A stretch of DNA of 64,000 nucleotides from Chromatiales bacterium. GTDB taxonomy: Bacteria; Pseudomonadota; Gammaproteobacteria; Thiohalomonadales; Thiohalomonadaceae. A model generated the notes under the pieces. That model was not told where the DNA came from and did not search any database. It saw only the letters and a list, made by a program, of their open reading frames with translations. Positions 42,026-49,634 of this stretch are shown here, piece by piece (position 1 is the stretch's first letter; each line of letters begins with the position of its first letter). The stretch covers positions 31,723 to 95,722 of the forward strand of contig JAOUQQ010000001.1 in assembly GCA_029879245.1 (NCBI GenBank), in the 5' to 3' direction. The position numbers and the translations under genes are program-made.

Positions 42026-42433
42026 ATGTCACAAACCTTTACCCCCATGAACGAAATCGAGAAGCAGCTTGTCGCGGCGCAAAGTGGCGAGATCGACGCC
42101 GAGACCTTTATGGCCGCGTTGTTGAATTCGGAACTTTTTATGCCTATTCTGAACGAGAAACCCGGGGTCGATAACCTGCAAACCTCACAAACTGCCCACC
42201 CCCTGACACTTGAGGATGAGGAGGGTTATCAGGTTGTCGCACTGTTCACCAGCCCAGAGCGCGGTAAGGCATTTTTAGCGGCCTATCCCGACTATCAGGG
42301 CGGTCTACTGGCCGAATTTACCTGGATTCTGGAGAAACTCGGCAGCGGATTGGGGCTCACCATTAATCCCGGCTGGGAGAGCGGGTTCGATATGAGTCCT
42401 GAGATGCTGCAGCAACTAACAACACAGGCCTGA
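42026..42433 (+). CDS. SseB-like N-terminal domain protein
   Basis: The 135-residue soluble protein has the SseB-type pattern: NEIEKQLVAAQSGEIDAETFMAALLNSELFMPI, LTLEDEEGYQVVALFTSPERGKAF and GLGLTINPGWESGFDMSPEMLQQL. SseB-related proteins are of unclear function in most bacteria. The ATG at 42026 has GGAAG six bases ahead and is preferred to the upstream ATG at 41993. A PilZ gene follows 24 bases later. Confidence 0.78.
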   Translation: MSQTFTPMNEIEKQLVAAQSGEIDAETFMAALLNSELFMPILNEKPGVDNLQTSQTAHPLTLEDEEGYQVVALFTSPERGKAFLAAYPDYQGGLLAEFTWILEKLGSGLGLTINPGWESGFDMSPEMLQQLTTQA

Positions 42434-42457
42434 TGAGACAATTGCAATGGCCATTAA

Positions 42458-42742
42458 ATGGGATCCCCCATGGGAAGTGACAAGAGATCCTTCGCCCGCA
42501 TCCCCCTCCCGGTCGATGTAGAGGTAAGAGTCGATGGCACTGAGTTGATGGTGCTGGAAACCCTCGATATTAGTAACGGTGGCGCCTTTATCAAGGCTAG
42601 CGCCGAGCAATGCCCACCCGTAGGGACCGAAATTCTGCTCAGGGTAAAGGGGTCATTGGGTGGCGAAGAGCCACCTGTGGTACGTGCCAGAGTAGTACGC
42701 ATTACCCCCGACGGGATAGGGGTTCAGTTTCTTGAGACGTGA
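42458..42742 (+). CDS. PilZ domain protein (single domain)
   Basis: A 94-residue PilZ domain. KRSFARIPLPVDVEVRV includes the RxxxR c-di-GMP-binding motif and LDISNGGAFIKA the second DxSxxG motif. This is the minimal size of a PilZ receptor. It probably binds cyclic di-GMP and controls motility or exopolysaccharide through a partner. The first ATG at 42458 is used; a second ATG four codons later is equally possible. No strong Shine-Dalgarno is visible. Confidence 0.85.
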   Translation: MGSPMGSDKRSFARIPLPVDVEVRVDGTELMVLETLDISNGGAFIKASAEQCPPVGTEILLRVKGSLGGEEPPVVRARVVRITPDGIGVQFLET

Positions 42743-42841
42743 AAGGATATAACCTGACCCTTTACAATGTTTATTAGCACGAGCTAATATGGCCACCCAC
42801 AATTAATCAAACTACCACACCACAACTTCAGGAGTCCCGTC

Positions 42842-43534
42842 ATGGCTGATGAGGAGAACAACACAGTGAACACCCCAAAAGGTGAACCCAAATCCGCAGA
42901 GATGGGCGGAGGGACCGCAAAAAAGGCTACCCCAAAAAAGAAAGTCGCCGCAAAAAAGTCGGCCCCCAAAAAGAAGGCCGTTGCGCCCGAAGCTACTGAG
43001 ACAGCCGTTGCAGCTGCAACCGTAGCTACTCCCTCTAGCCCAGCACCGCGTCGCACCTACACCCCGCCGCCAAAGCGGATCTGGTGGCAGGCCCTTATCT
43101 TCATTGCGATTGTTATCTTCGGTTTCTGCCAGATCCGTGATGCCGCCAAGCCTCAATCCATTGATGAAGGCCTCACCGAGGCAAACACACTCGCCCCTTC
43201 GGTGCTCCCACCGATGATGCAACCCATGTCGCCGCTGAACAATATGGGCAACGGTATGCACAACGGCATGACCAACAGCATGAGAAATGGCATGGGCTTC
43301 GGCAATGCCCCGGCAATGCCCCCACAGGCCGCGCCCGCACAACCATCTGCTCCTCAACGGGCCGCTCCAGGCATGCCGCCACGCCCCTATGGCGCCCCAC
43401 AGGGCTACTACCCACCACAGGGCTATCCGCAGGGGCCCGGTGTCTACGGCCCCGGTGGCTGGTATGGATCGGGCTACGCCCCCTATCCCATGCCCTATCC
43501 ACCGCAATCTGCACCAGGAAGCCAGCCGCGTTAA
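42842..43534 (+). CDS. Unknown membrane-anchored low-complexity protein
   Basis: A 230-residue protein with three parts. Residues 1-79 are Lys/Ala/Pro-rich (ATPKKKVAAKKSAPKKKAVA), histone-H1-like. Residues 80-98 form one transmembrane helix (IWWQALIFIAIVIFGFCQI). Residues 110-230 are low complexity with Met/Asn/Gly repeats (MGNGMHNGMTNSMRNGMGFG) and Pro/Gly/Tyr repeats (PQGYYPPQGYPQGPG). If the helix orients by the positive-inside rule, the basic domain is cytoplasmic and could bind DNA or polyphosphate, and the Gly/Tyr-rich tail is periplasmic. No family is recognised. The strong terminator after it argues that it is a real transcript. Confidence 0.65.
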   Translation: MADEENNTVNTPKGEPKSAEMGGGTAKKATPKKKVAAKKSAPKKKAVAPEATETAVAAATVATPSSPAPRRTYTPPPKRIWWQALIFIAIVIFGFCQIRDAAKPQSIDEGLTEANTLAPSVLPPMMQPMSPLNNMGNGMHNGMTNSMRNGMGFGNAPAMPPQAAPAQPSAPQRAAPGMPPRPYGAPQGYYPPQGYPQGPGVYGPGGWYGSGYAPYPMPYPPQSAPGSQPR

Positions 43535-43541
43535 TGCCAGC

Positions 43542-43577
43542 AAAAAAGGCCTTTCCAGCAACGGAAAGGCCTTTTTT
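43542..43577. terminator. Bidirectional terminator between the low-complexity gene and DUF3108
   Basis: A 15-bp perfect stem (43542-43556 with 43563-43577), A-rich at the start and T-rich at the end, stands between two convergent genes. Confidence 0.93.
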
Positions 43578-43695
43578 CTCTGCGGTTGAAGAAAGGTACT
43601 GGAGCGCGATCGCTCAACTGGATCAGCTACTTCAGCACCCCTTTGATGAGTAACCGGCGTGGTTAGCTGGCATTCAGTCGCCTGCCCCTTCTGAT

Positions 43696-44565
43696 TTACC
43701 CCCCCGCCAGGGAGCGGTACGAGGTAATTTCACTTGAGATTGTGGTGTCACCATCGAACTGTTCGATCAATACCGGTAGATAGTCATATTTGTGTGCCAC
43801 CCAGAAGAGGGTATCGTCACGGCGCACCTTAAGACACTCCAGCCTGCCAAGTTTTTCACTCTCAACCACACCGCTGCCTACCAGCTCAAACTCATACTGT
43901 TTCAGTTTGCTGCGATCGGCCACCGGGTAGCTATAGTGTTTCCCGCCCTGAAACAGCGAATCACGCAGCACGATCTGGATCATATGTTTATCTAGAGTGC
44001 CCCGTTCAACCTCCAATAATGTCGTCTTATCATCGCGTAGCGAACTGGCCTCGCCCTTCTCCCAGTCAAACTCAATCCGCTCAAACACCTCTTTCGAGCT
44101 TCCTGTATAGCGATAGGTATAACTGAGCGGTTTCCGCAGCCCATCCTCTTCCTGCCAGATACTCCGCTCAGTCACCACATCATCCTTGAACCAGGATACC
44201 AATCCAGTGGTGTGAGCCTTTGTCTGCAGTGTCTGACGACCAGCACGCAACTCCGTCAACTGCTGCTTCATCTCTCCCACCTTGACGCCGTTATAACTCA
44301 CATCAAAGTTGGCGATATATGGCTTAAAGCGATGCAGCTGGCCGCTAGATAATTTCTCCCCCTTATCCTTATCACCTTTTGCAATTTCGGCCTCGCCCCC
44401 CTTTGAGGCGGTAACCGCAACAGCATCACTTTGTTGCGCTGCCGGTGACTCCTCATCGGGCTCTTCACCAGCCCACACCGTGAGGGAGCAACAGAGCAAC
44501 AGGATGAAAAAGATGAAAATTTCCCTCTTTGCCTGAAATTTATTACCTGTGGTATCGAACATCAT
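43696..44565 (-). CDS. DUF3108-containing secreted protein
   Basis: The 289-residue product has a signal/anchor helix at about residues 15-32 (IFIFFILLLCCSLTVWA), a charged linker and a DUF3108 domain of about 200 residues (PYIANFDVSYNGVKVGEMKQQL, GLVSWFKDDVVTERSIWQ, HKYDYLPVLIEQFDGDTT). The family is a periplasmic beta-rich protein of unknown function. The ATG directly abuts the lptG stop, so it is co-transcribed with lptFG. A role in lipopolysaccharide or envelope assembly is suggested by that position only. Two ATG codons overlap the start; the first is given. Confidence 0.85.
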   Translation of the reverse strand: MMFDTTGNKFQAKREIFIFFILLLCCSLTVWAGEEPDEESPAAQQSDAVAVTASKGGEAEIAKGDKDKGEKLSSGQLHRFKPYIANFDVSYNGVKVGEMKQQLTELRAGRQTLQTKAHTTGLVSWFKDDVVTERSIWQEEDGLRKPLSYTYRYTGSSKEVFERIEFDWEKGEASSLRDDKTTLLEVERGTLDKHMIQIVLRDSLFQGGKHYSYPVADRSKLKQYEFELVGSGVVESEKLGRLECLKVRRDDTLFWVAHKYDYLPVLIEQFDGDTTISSEITSYRSLAGG

Positions 44566-45627
44566 TCAGTAGACCCGTCGCATCAAATAGACCCAGAGCA
44601 GAAAGACCAGTACCGTCGGTGTCGCGGCACTCACCAGCGGAGAGATATCGTAGATAACGCCAAGGCGCGAAAAGATACCGTTAATCAGATAAAAGACGAT
44701 CCCCGTCATACTCCCCACCATAATACGGTGGCCGATGGTAACGGCCCGTAGTGATCCAAAGACGAACGGCAGGGCCAGCAGGATCATCCCTGCGGTCGCC
44801 AGCGGCGTAAAAACACGCACCCACATGGCGGTCTCATAGCGCGCCGAGGCCAGCGCATTCTCACGCAGATAGCCGATAAAATCGACCAGCTCCCACAGCG
44901 CCAGATTCTCTGCCGGCATCGTCGCCACTTTCACCACCTCGGGGGTCAGGGTGCTGGGCCAGCGCTCCTCTTCATGATGTATCACCCTTACCCTTGCCTC
45001 ATCAAAAAGTGTGGTGAGTACGGGCCCGACGCGCCACTCCCCCTGCTCGTAAACCCCCTGAGTGGCATTATCGATGGCAACCAAATTTCCATTATGAAAC
45101 CGGTAACGGGTAAGGTCGTTAGCGCGCCCCCCCGGAACCAACCGTTTGATGTTAATAAAATCGTTACCATCACGCGCCCACAATCCGTCACCCGAGTTGA
45201 TACTGATGCTTGTTTCCAGCAGCGCCAGCCGTTGTGCGTGGGCCTCTTTCTCCAGATAGGGGGCAATGCTCTCACCCACCACAACCGCCACAGCAATGAT
45301 CAGCAAACCACTCTTCATCACCGCCCAGGAGAGACGCCGAATCGACACGCCCGAGGCACGCAATACAGTCAGCTCCCCACTCCCTGCAAGGGCCCCCATA
45401 CCCACAATGGTTCCGACCAGCATCACCAGAGGAAATGCCTCGTAGGCCTGGCGTGGAATCAGCATCAGACAGTAGCGTACCACTTCAATAGTGTTATAAC
45501 CGCCCTTACCCACATCACCCATCTCACCAACCAGAGTGCTGAAAAAATAGAGGGCTAACAGCACCAGCAGCACCATCAACACATGGTTGAGGAGAGTAAC
45601 CCCTATATATCGCTCAGCCAGCTTCAT
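44566..45627 (-). CDS. lptG: LPS export system permease LptG
   Basis: LptG is one of two permeases of the LptB2FGC transporter that extracts lipopolysaccharide from the inner membrane. The 353-residue protein has six transmembrane helices (three near the N-terminus, three near the end) around a periplasmic beta-jellyroll. Motifs include AYEAFPLVMLVGTIVGMGALAGSGELTVLRASGVSI. The ATG at 45627 overlaps the lptF stop by one base and has AGGGAG seven bases upstream; the GTG at 45630 is less likely. Confidence 0.96.
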   Translation of the reverse strand: MKLAERYIGVTLLNHVLMVLLVLLALYFFSTLVGEMGDVGKGGYNTIEVVRYCLMLIPRQAYEAFPLVMLVGTIVGMGALAGSGELTVLRASGVSIRRLSWAVMKSGLLIIAVAVVVGESIAPYLEKEAHAQRLALLETSISINSGDGLWARDGNDFINIKRLVPGGRANDLTRYRFHNGNLVAIDNATQGVYEQGEWRVGPVLTTLFDEARVRVIHHEEERWPSTLTPEVVKVATMPAENLALWELVDFIGYLRENALASARYETAMWVRVFTPLATAGMILLALPFVFGSLRAVTIGHRIMVGSMTGIVFYLINGIFSRLGVIYDISPLVSAATPTVLVFLLWVYLMRRVY

Positions 45628-46733
45628 CACTCGGCTCCCTGCCTAACTTCACGCCGCCTCGGCCACATCTGCTGTTTCCAGCTTAAAAACAGCAACAACA
45701 TAATCGCCAGCAGATGAACCCACCACAGACCGAGCTCTGGCGGTACCTCTCCCTTGCCCAGCGCAGAGTGGCCAACCGTCAGCAGATTGTTGTACACCAC
45801 ATAGACCAGAATCCCCACAAAGAGGCCACGATAGCGCCCACTACGCGGTGAGGTCTTACTCAGAGGCACCGCCAATAGTGCCAGTAGCAGGGCACTCACC
45901 GGCACCGAAATCCGCCAGTGCAATTCAGCCAGATGGGAGGGGTGGTCTGATCGCCACAAATCAGCCGATGGGAGAGCATAGAAGGGGCGCCTTGATGCCT
46001 TGACCGAACGCTCCTTTATTCGAATGCCGTGTTCATCGAATTTAATAATCTGATAATCGCTCTGCCCCTCTACCCCCTCGTAGCGATAACCATCCTGTAA
46101 CACAAGATAGCGCTCACCGTTTGGCTCCGTTTTCTCATACGCCCTGGATGCGTTGATCGTATAGCGAGTACGTGATTCACCCTCACCCTGCTCACCACGA
46201 ATAAACAGACCTCTTAGCTCCTTTTTGGCGGACTCATAACCCTCTACATAGATCACCACATTGTCTGAGCCCAGACTATTGAATCGTCCCGGGATAATGC
46301 CCTCTATCTCCTGCTTGGCCGCTGCCTCATCGAGCATCTGCTTGCTCAGCTCTGCCACCCACGGGGCGAAGAACAGCGAGAGGTAGGCCACCACCACCGC
46401 CACCAGCAGAGACAACATTAACACCCCTGCGAACAGTCTCCGCGCCCCTCCACCACAGGCCATAAGGACAACGATTTCGTTATCCTTATAGAGTCGGGTA
46501 AAGGCCAGAAGGATCGAGAAGAAGAAGGCGAAGGGGAGGATGAATACGATATTTCCTACCCCCTTCAGGGCGAACAGCATCAGAAAGGCCCCCACAGGAT
46601 AGTCCCCCTCCAGCACCTCGGTCGCCAGACGGATAAAGTTACTACTCAATAGCATCACCACCAGCAGCAGACTAACGGCAAGGAAGGTTAGGGTGATCTC
46701 CCGCATCAGATAGCGATCAATGATCAGGCGCAT
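45627..46733 (-). CDS. lptF: LPS export system permease LptF
   Basis: The 368-residue partner permease of LptG. It shows LKGVGNIVFILPFAFFFSILLAFTRLYKDNEIVVLMACGGG at the coupling region, the periplasmic jellyroll (EGIIPGRFNSLGSDNVVIYVEGY) and three C-terminal helices. It is the first gene of the lptF-lptG-DUF3108 operon and diverges from pepA across about 130 bases, the standard gammaproteobacterial order. Confidence 0.96.
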   Translation of the reverse strand: MRLIIDRYLMREITLTFLAVSLLLVVMLLSSNFIRLATEVLEGDYPVGAFLMLFALKGVGNIVFILPFAFFFSILLAFTRLYKDNEIVVLMACGGGARRLFAGVLMLSLLVAVVVAYLSLFFAPWVAELSKQMLDEAAAKQEIEGIIPGRFNSLGSDNVVIYVEGYESAKKELRGLFIRGEQGEGESRTRYTINASRAYEKTEPNGERYLVLQDGYRYEGVEGQSDYQIIKFDEHGIRIKERSVKASRRPFYALPSADLWRSDHPSHLAELHWRISVPVSALLLALLAVPLSKTSPRSGRYRGLFVGILVYVVYNNLLTVGHSALGKGEVPPELGLWWVHLLAIMLLLFLSWKQQMWPRRREVRQGAE

Positions 46734-46865
46734 TTATTACCTGCTATGTGGTTGGTGTGAGAAGCCCCCTGCACAAAGATCTCCTCATCAGTATGGAATC
46801 GGTCGGCCTTTAAGTTTACGCTATCGCCCGAAGCGACAAAACCACCCCAGATATCAGGAGACACC

Positions 46866-48368
46866 ATGGAGTTTGCAGCCACCACAGCCACCCCCGGAAA
46901 ATTCTCTTCCGCCTGCCTCATTGTCGGCATCTATGAGGGCAACAAGCTAACCCCCAGTGCCGCTGCTGCAGATGAGGTGTGTGGTGGCCTGATCAAGCGG
47001 GTACTCAAGGGTGGAGACCTGAAGGGCAAGGTGGGCCAGACCCTGATGTTACAGCAGCCAGAGGGGCTTGGCTGCCAGCGTCTGCTGCTGGTCGGTTGTG
47101 GCAGGGAGAAGGGGTTGAGCGACCGCAACTACCGCAAGATCAGCGAGGCCGCAGCCAAGGCTTCCGTCGCCAGTAACGCCAAGGACGCCCTCTGTACCCT
47201 GAGCGAGTTGCCGGTACCCGAGAGGGAGCTGGACTGGCGGGTACGCCAGAGCATTGAGGCGTTCGGTCAGGCCAGCTATCGCTTCGAGCAGATGAAGAGC
47301 AAGAAATCAGAGGAGAAGCACCCGCTACACAAGGTCAACTTCCCTCACACCGGACGCGCCGATGGGGCACTGGTCAAACTCGGCATCCTGCAGGGACGCG
47401 CCCTGATCGCCGGAATGGCACTCAGCAAGGACCTGGCCAACCTGCCAGGGAATGTCTGCACCCCCAGCTATCTGGCCGATCAGGCCCGTGAGCTGGGCAA
47501 GCGCTATAAAACCATCAAAAGCACCATTCTCGATGAGAAGCAGATGGAGAAACTGGGGATGGGCTCTCTGCTCTCGGTGTCGCGCGGCTCTCGCCAGCCA
47601 GCCAGGCTGATCGTGATGGAGTATTCAGGCAGCACCGCCAAAAACAAACAGAAGCCTGTAGTACTGGTGGGCAAGGGGCTCACCTTCGACGCTGGCGGCA
47701 TCTCCCTCAAGCCCGGCCCCGGCATGGACGAGATGAAGTACGACATGTGCGGCGGCGCCAGCGTCTTCGGCACCCTCAAGGCGATAGCCGAGATGGAGCT
47801 GCCGATCAACGTAGTCGGCGTGGTGCCCAGCTCGGAGAACCTCCCCGATGGCGATGCCAACAAGCCGGGTGACATCGTCACCTCGATGTCGGGCCAGACC
47901 ATTGAGATCCTCAACACCGACGCCGAGGGGCGCCTGATCCTCTGTGATGCCCTCACTTATGTGAAAAAATACGAGCCCGATGTGGTGATCGACATCGCCA
48001 CCCTCACCGGGGCCTGTGTCATCGCCCTCGGATCCCACGCCGCAGGTCTGCTGGCCAACAATGACGAGCTGGCCGCCAGACTGCTGGAGGCGGGACAGAA
48101 GTCGGGCGACCGCGCCTGGCAACTGCCGCTGTGGGAGGAGTACGACGAGCAGCTAAAGAGCCCCTTCGCCGACATGGCCAACATCGGTGGCAAGGAGGCG
48201 GGCACCATCACCGCCGCCTGCTTCCTCAGCCGCTATACCAAAGAGTATACCTGGGCCCACCTGGACATTGCCGGTACGGCCTGGAAGAGCGGTGCCAGCA
48301 AAGGAGCCACCGGGCGTCCGGTACCACTGCTTACTCAGTACCTCATCGACAAGGCCAAGGGCCATTGA
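46866..48368 (+). CDS. pepA: Leucyl (cytosol) aminopeptidase PepA
   Basis: PepA is a dizinc M17 aminopeptidase that releases N-terminal residues from peptides; in some species it also binds DNA in recombination or regulation. The 500-residue sequence has an N-terminal regulatory domain and the C-terminal catalytic domain, with VGKGLTFDAGGISLKPG, the metal ligands in NTDAEGRLILCDALTY, and TGACVIALG. AGGAG lies five bases ahead of the ATG. It is followed by holC with a 13-base gap, a conserved operon. Confidence 0.97.
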   Translation: MEFAATTATPGKFSSACLIVGIYEGNKLTPSAAAADEVCGGLIKRVLKGGDLKGKVGQTLMLQQPEGLGCQRLLLVGCGREKGLSDRNYRKISEAAAKASVASNAKDALCTLSELPVPERELDWRVRQSIEAFGQASYRFEQMKSKKSEEKHPLHKVNFPHTGRADGALVKLGILQGRALIAGMALSKDLANLPGNVCTPSYLADQARELGKRYKTIKSTILDEKQMEKLGMGSLLSVSRGSRQPARLIVMEYSGSTAKNKQKPVVLVGKGLTFDAGGISLKPGPGMDEMKYDMCGGASVFGTLKAIAEMELPINVVGVVPSSENLPDGDANKPGDIVTSMSGQTIEILNTDAEGRLILCDALTYVKKYEPDVVIDIATLTGACVIALGSHAAGLLANNDELAARLLEAGQKSGDRAWQLPLWEEYDEQLKSPFADMANIGGKEAGTITAACFLSRYTKEYTWAHLDIAGTAWKSGASKGATGRPVPLLTQYLIDKAKGH

Positions 48369-48381
48369 GCAGCAGGCCATC

Positions 48382-48822
48382 ATGACCCGTGTCGATTTCT
48401 ATATTCTGGAGCAACAGCAGGGCGAGGCGCGCAACCGCTTCGCCTGCCGTCTTGCCGAAAAGGCGTGGCAACAGGGTAACCGGGTCTACATCCACACCCA
48501 GGACGCAGAGCATAGCCGCCGACTCGACGAACTGCTCTGGACCTTTCGTGACGGCAGTTTTGTTCCCCACGCCCTTGATCAGGACGCCAACGCCGATGTG
48601 GTGCCAATCCACATTGGTCATGGTGAGGAGCCTTGCCACCATGATGAGGTGCTGATCAACCTCACCGCCGAGGTCCCCCTCTTCTTCAGCCGCTTTGAAC
48701 GGGTGGCAGAGATCGTTGATCAGAGCGAACAGTGCCGCACCCAGGGGCGGGAGCGGTTTCGCTTCTACCGCGATCGGGGTTATCCTTTAGAGAACCACAC
48801 CATTAACGCCGGACAGGGATAA
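48382..48822 (+). CDS. holC: DNA polymerase III chi subunit
   Basis: HolC links the clamp loader to single-stranded DNA-binding protein. The 146-residue product has the family N-terminus TRVDFYILEQQQ, then CRLAEKAWQQGNRVYIHT, LDELLWTFRDGSFVPH and ERFRFYRDRGYPLENH. The ATG at 48382 is correct; the longer open frame upstream lies inside pepA. The stop codon is directly followed by the ATG of the next gene. Confidence 0.95.
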   Translation: MTRVDFYILEQQQGEARNRFACRLAEKAWQQGNRVYIHTQDAEHSRRLDELLWTFRDGSFVPHALDQDANADVVPIHIGHGEEPCHHDEVLINLTAEVPLFFSRFERVAEIVDQSEQCRTQGRERFRFYRDRGYPLENHTINAGQG

Positions 48823-49524
48823 ATGCGCGAAGAGAACAACCACCATGGCAGTCAGTCAGATAACTCTGGCGACCTGCTGACGGAGTTGGGCTCCATCAAG
48901 CAGCTGCTTGATGATGAGCTGGATCGTCCTGCGCCCCTCCCGGTCACCTCCATAGAGGAGATCGGCTCGGTAAAGGAGTACCTGCAGCTCAAGCAGGCCG
49001 CCGAACAGGCCGGTCTGAGCATTGAAGCCTATTTAGCCCAGCAACATAACGATGAGTCGACCATCGAACTGGAGCTTCTTGATGGCGATGAGGTCGACCT
49101 CCCGGTGCTGGGTGAAGTGATTAGCCTGGACGAAGAGGAGTCATCACCAGAGAGTCACGACCTGCTACTTGAGATCGCCGAGGAGGAGGAACGCCTCCCC
49201 CCCGTGAACAAAGCGACAAGCGTCGAGGAGTACTTCGCCGCCGTCGCTGCCGCAAAACAGCGAACCCGAACCCCGCAACCGCCCTCAACGCCCAGGCAAC
49301 CCCTTAGCAAAATTGTCGATGATGATGATGAGATCCCCCTGCTGGATGAGCTTGCCGATGACGATGCGGCGCATAGCACCGCTGCGATGAGCATGGATGA
49401 GATGCAGGAGATGGTTGACTTTATCGTCAATCGCAAACTGCAACAGCTTCGTCCGGATATAGAGAAAGAGGTTCTCGCCGAGTTAAAGCGACTTCTGTCA
49501 CTCTCTTCGCCACCACACGCCTGA
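48823..49524 (+). CDS. Unknown acidic protein between holC and valS
   Basis: The 233-residue product is very acidic in its first 190 residues (DELDR, DGDEVDLP, LDEEESSPES, EIAEEEERL, IVDDDDEIPLLDELADDD) with a few predicted helices (SVKEYLQLKQAAEQAGLSIEA; SVEEYFAAVAAAKQR). It ends with an amphipathic helix MSMDEMQEMVDFIVNRKLQQ. The family is not recognised. The ATG abuts the holC stop, so it is translated with the DNA polymerase chi subunit. The acidic nature could suit a protein-protein or DNA-mimic function, but that is speculation. Confidence 0.75.
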   Translation: MREENNHHGSQSDNSGDLLTELGSIKQLLDDELDRPAPLPVTSIEEIGSVKEYLQLKQAAEQAGLSIEAYLAQQHNDESTIELELLDGDEVDLPVLGEVISLDEEESSPESHDLLLEIAEEEERLPPVNKATSVEEYFAAVAAAKQRTRTPQPPSTPRQPLSKIVDDDDEIPLLDELADDDAAHSTAAMSMDEMQEMVDFIVNRKLQQLRPDIEKEVLAELKRLLSLSSPPHA

Positions 49525-49634
49525 CAACCATCACCGCTATCCAGGGTTTCGTTACCACCTCAAAGCTCGCGTTCTACGCTATAATCGCGCGTTTCATACG
49601 TAGCCAAACTGAAGACTGAACAGACCGCCCGACC

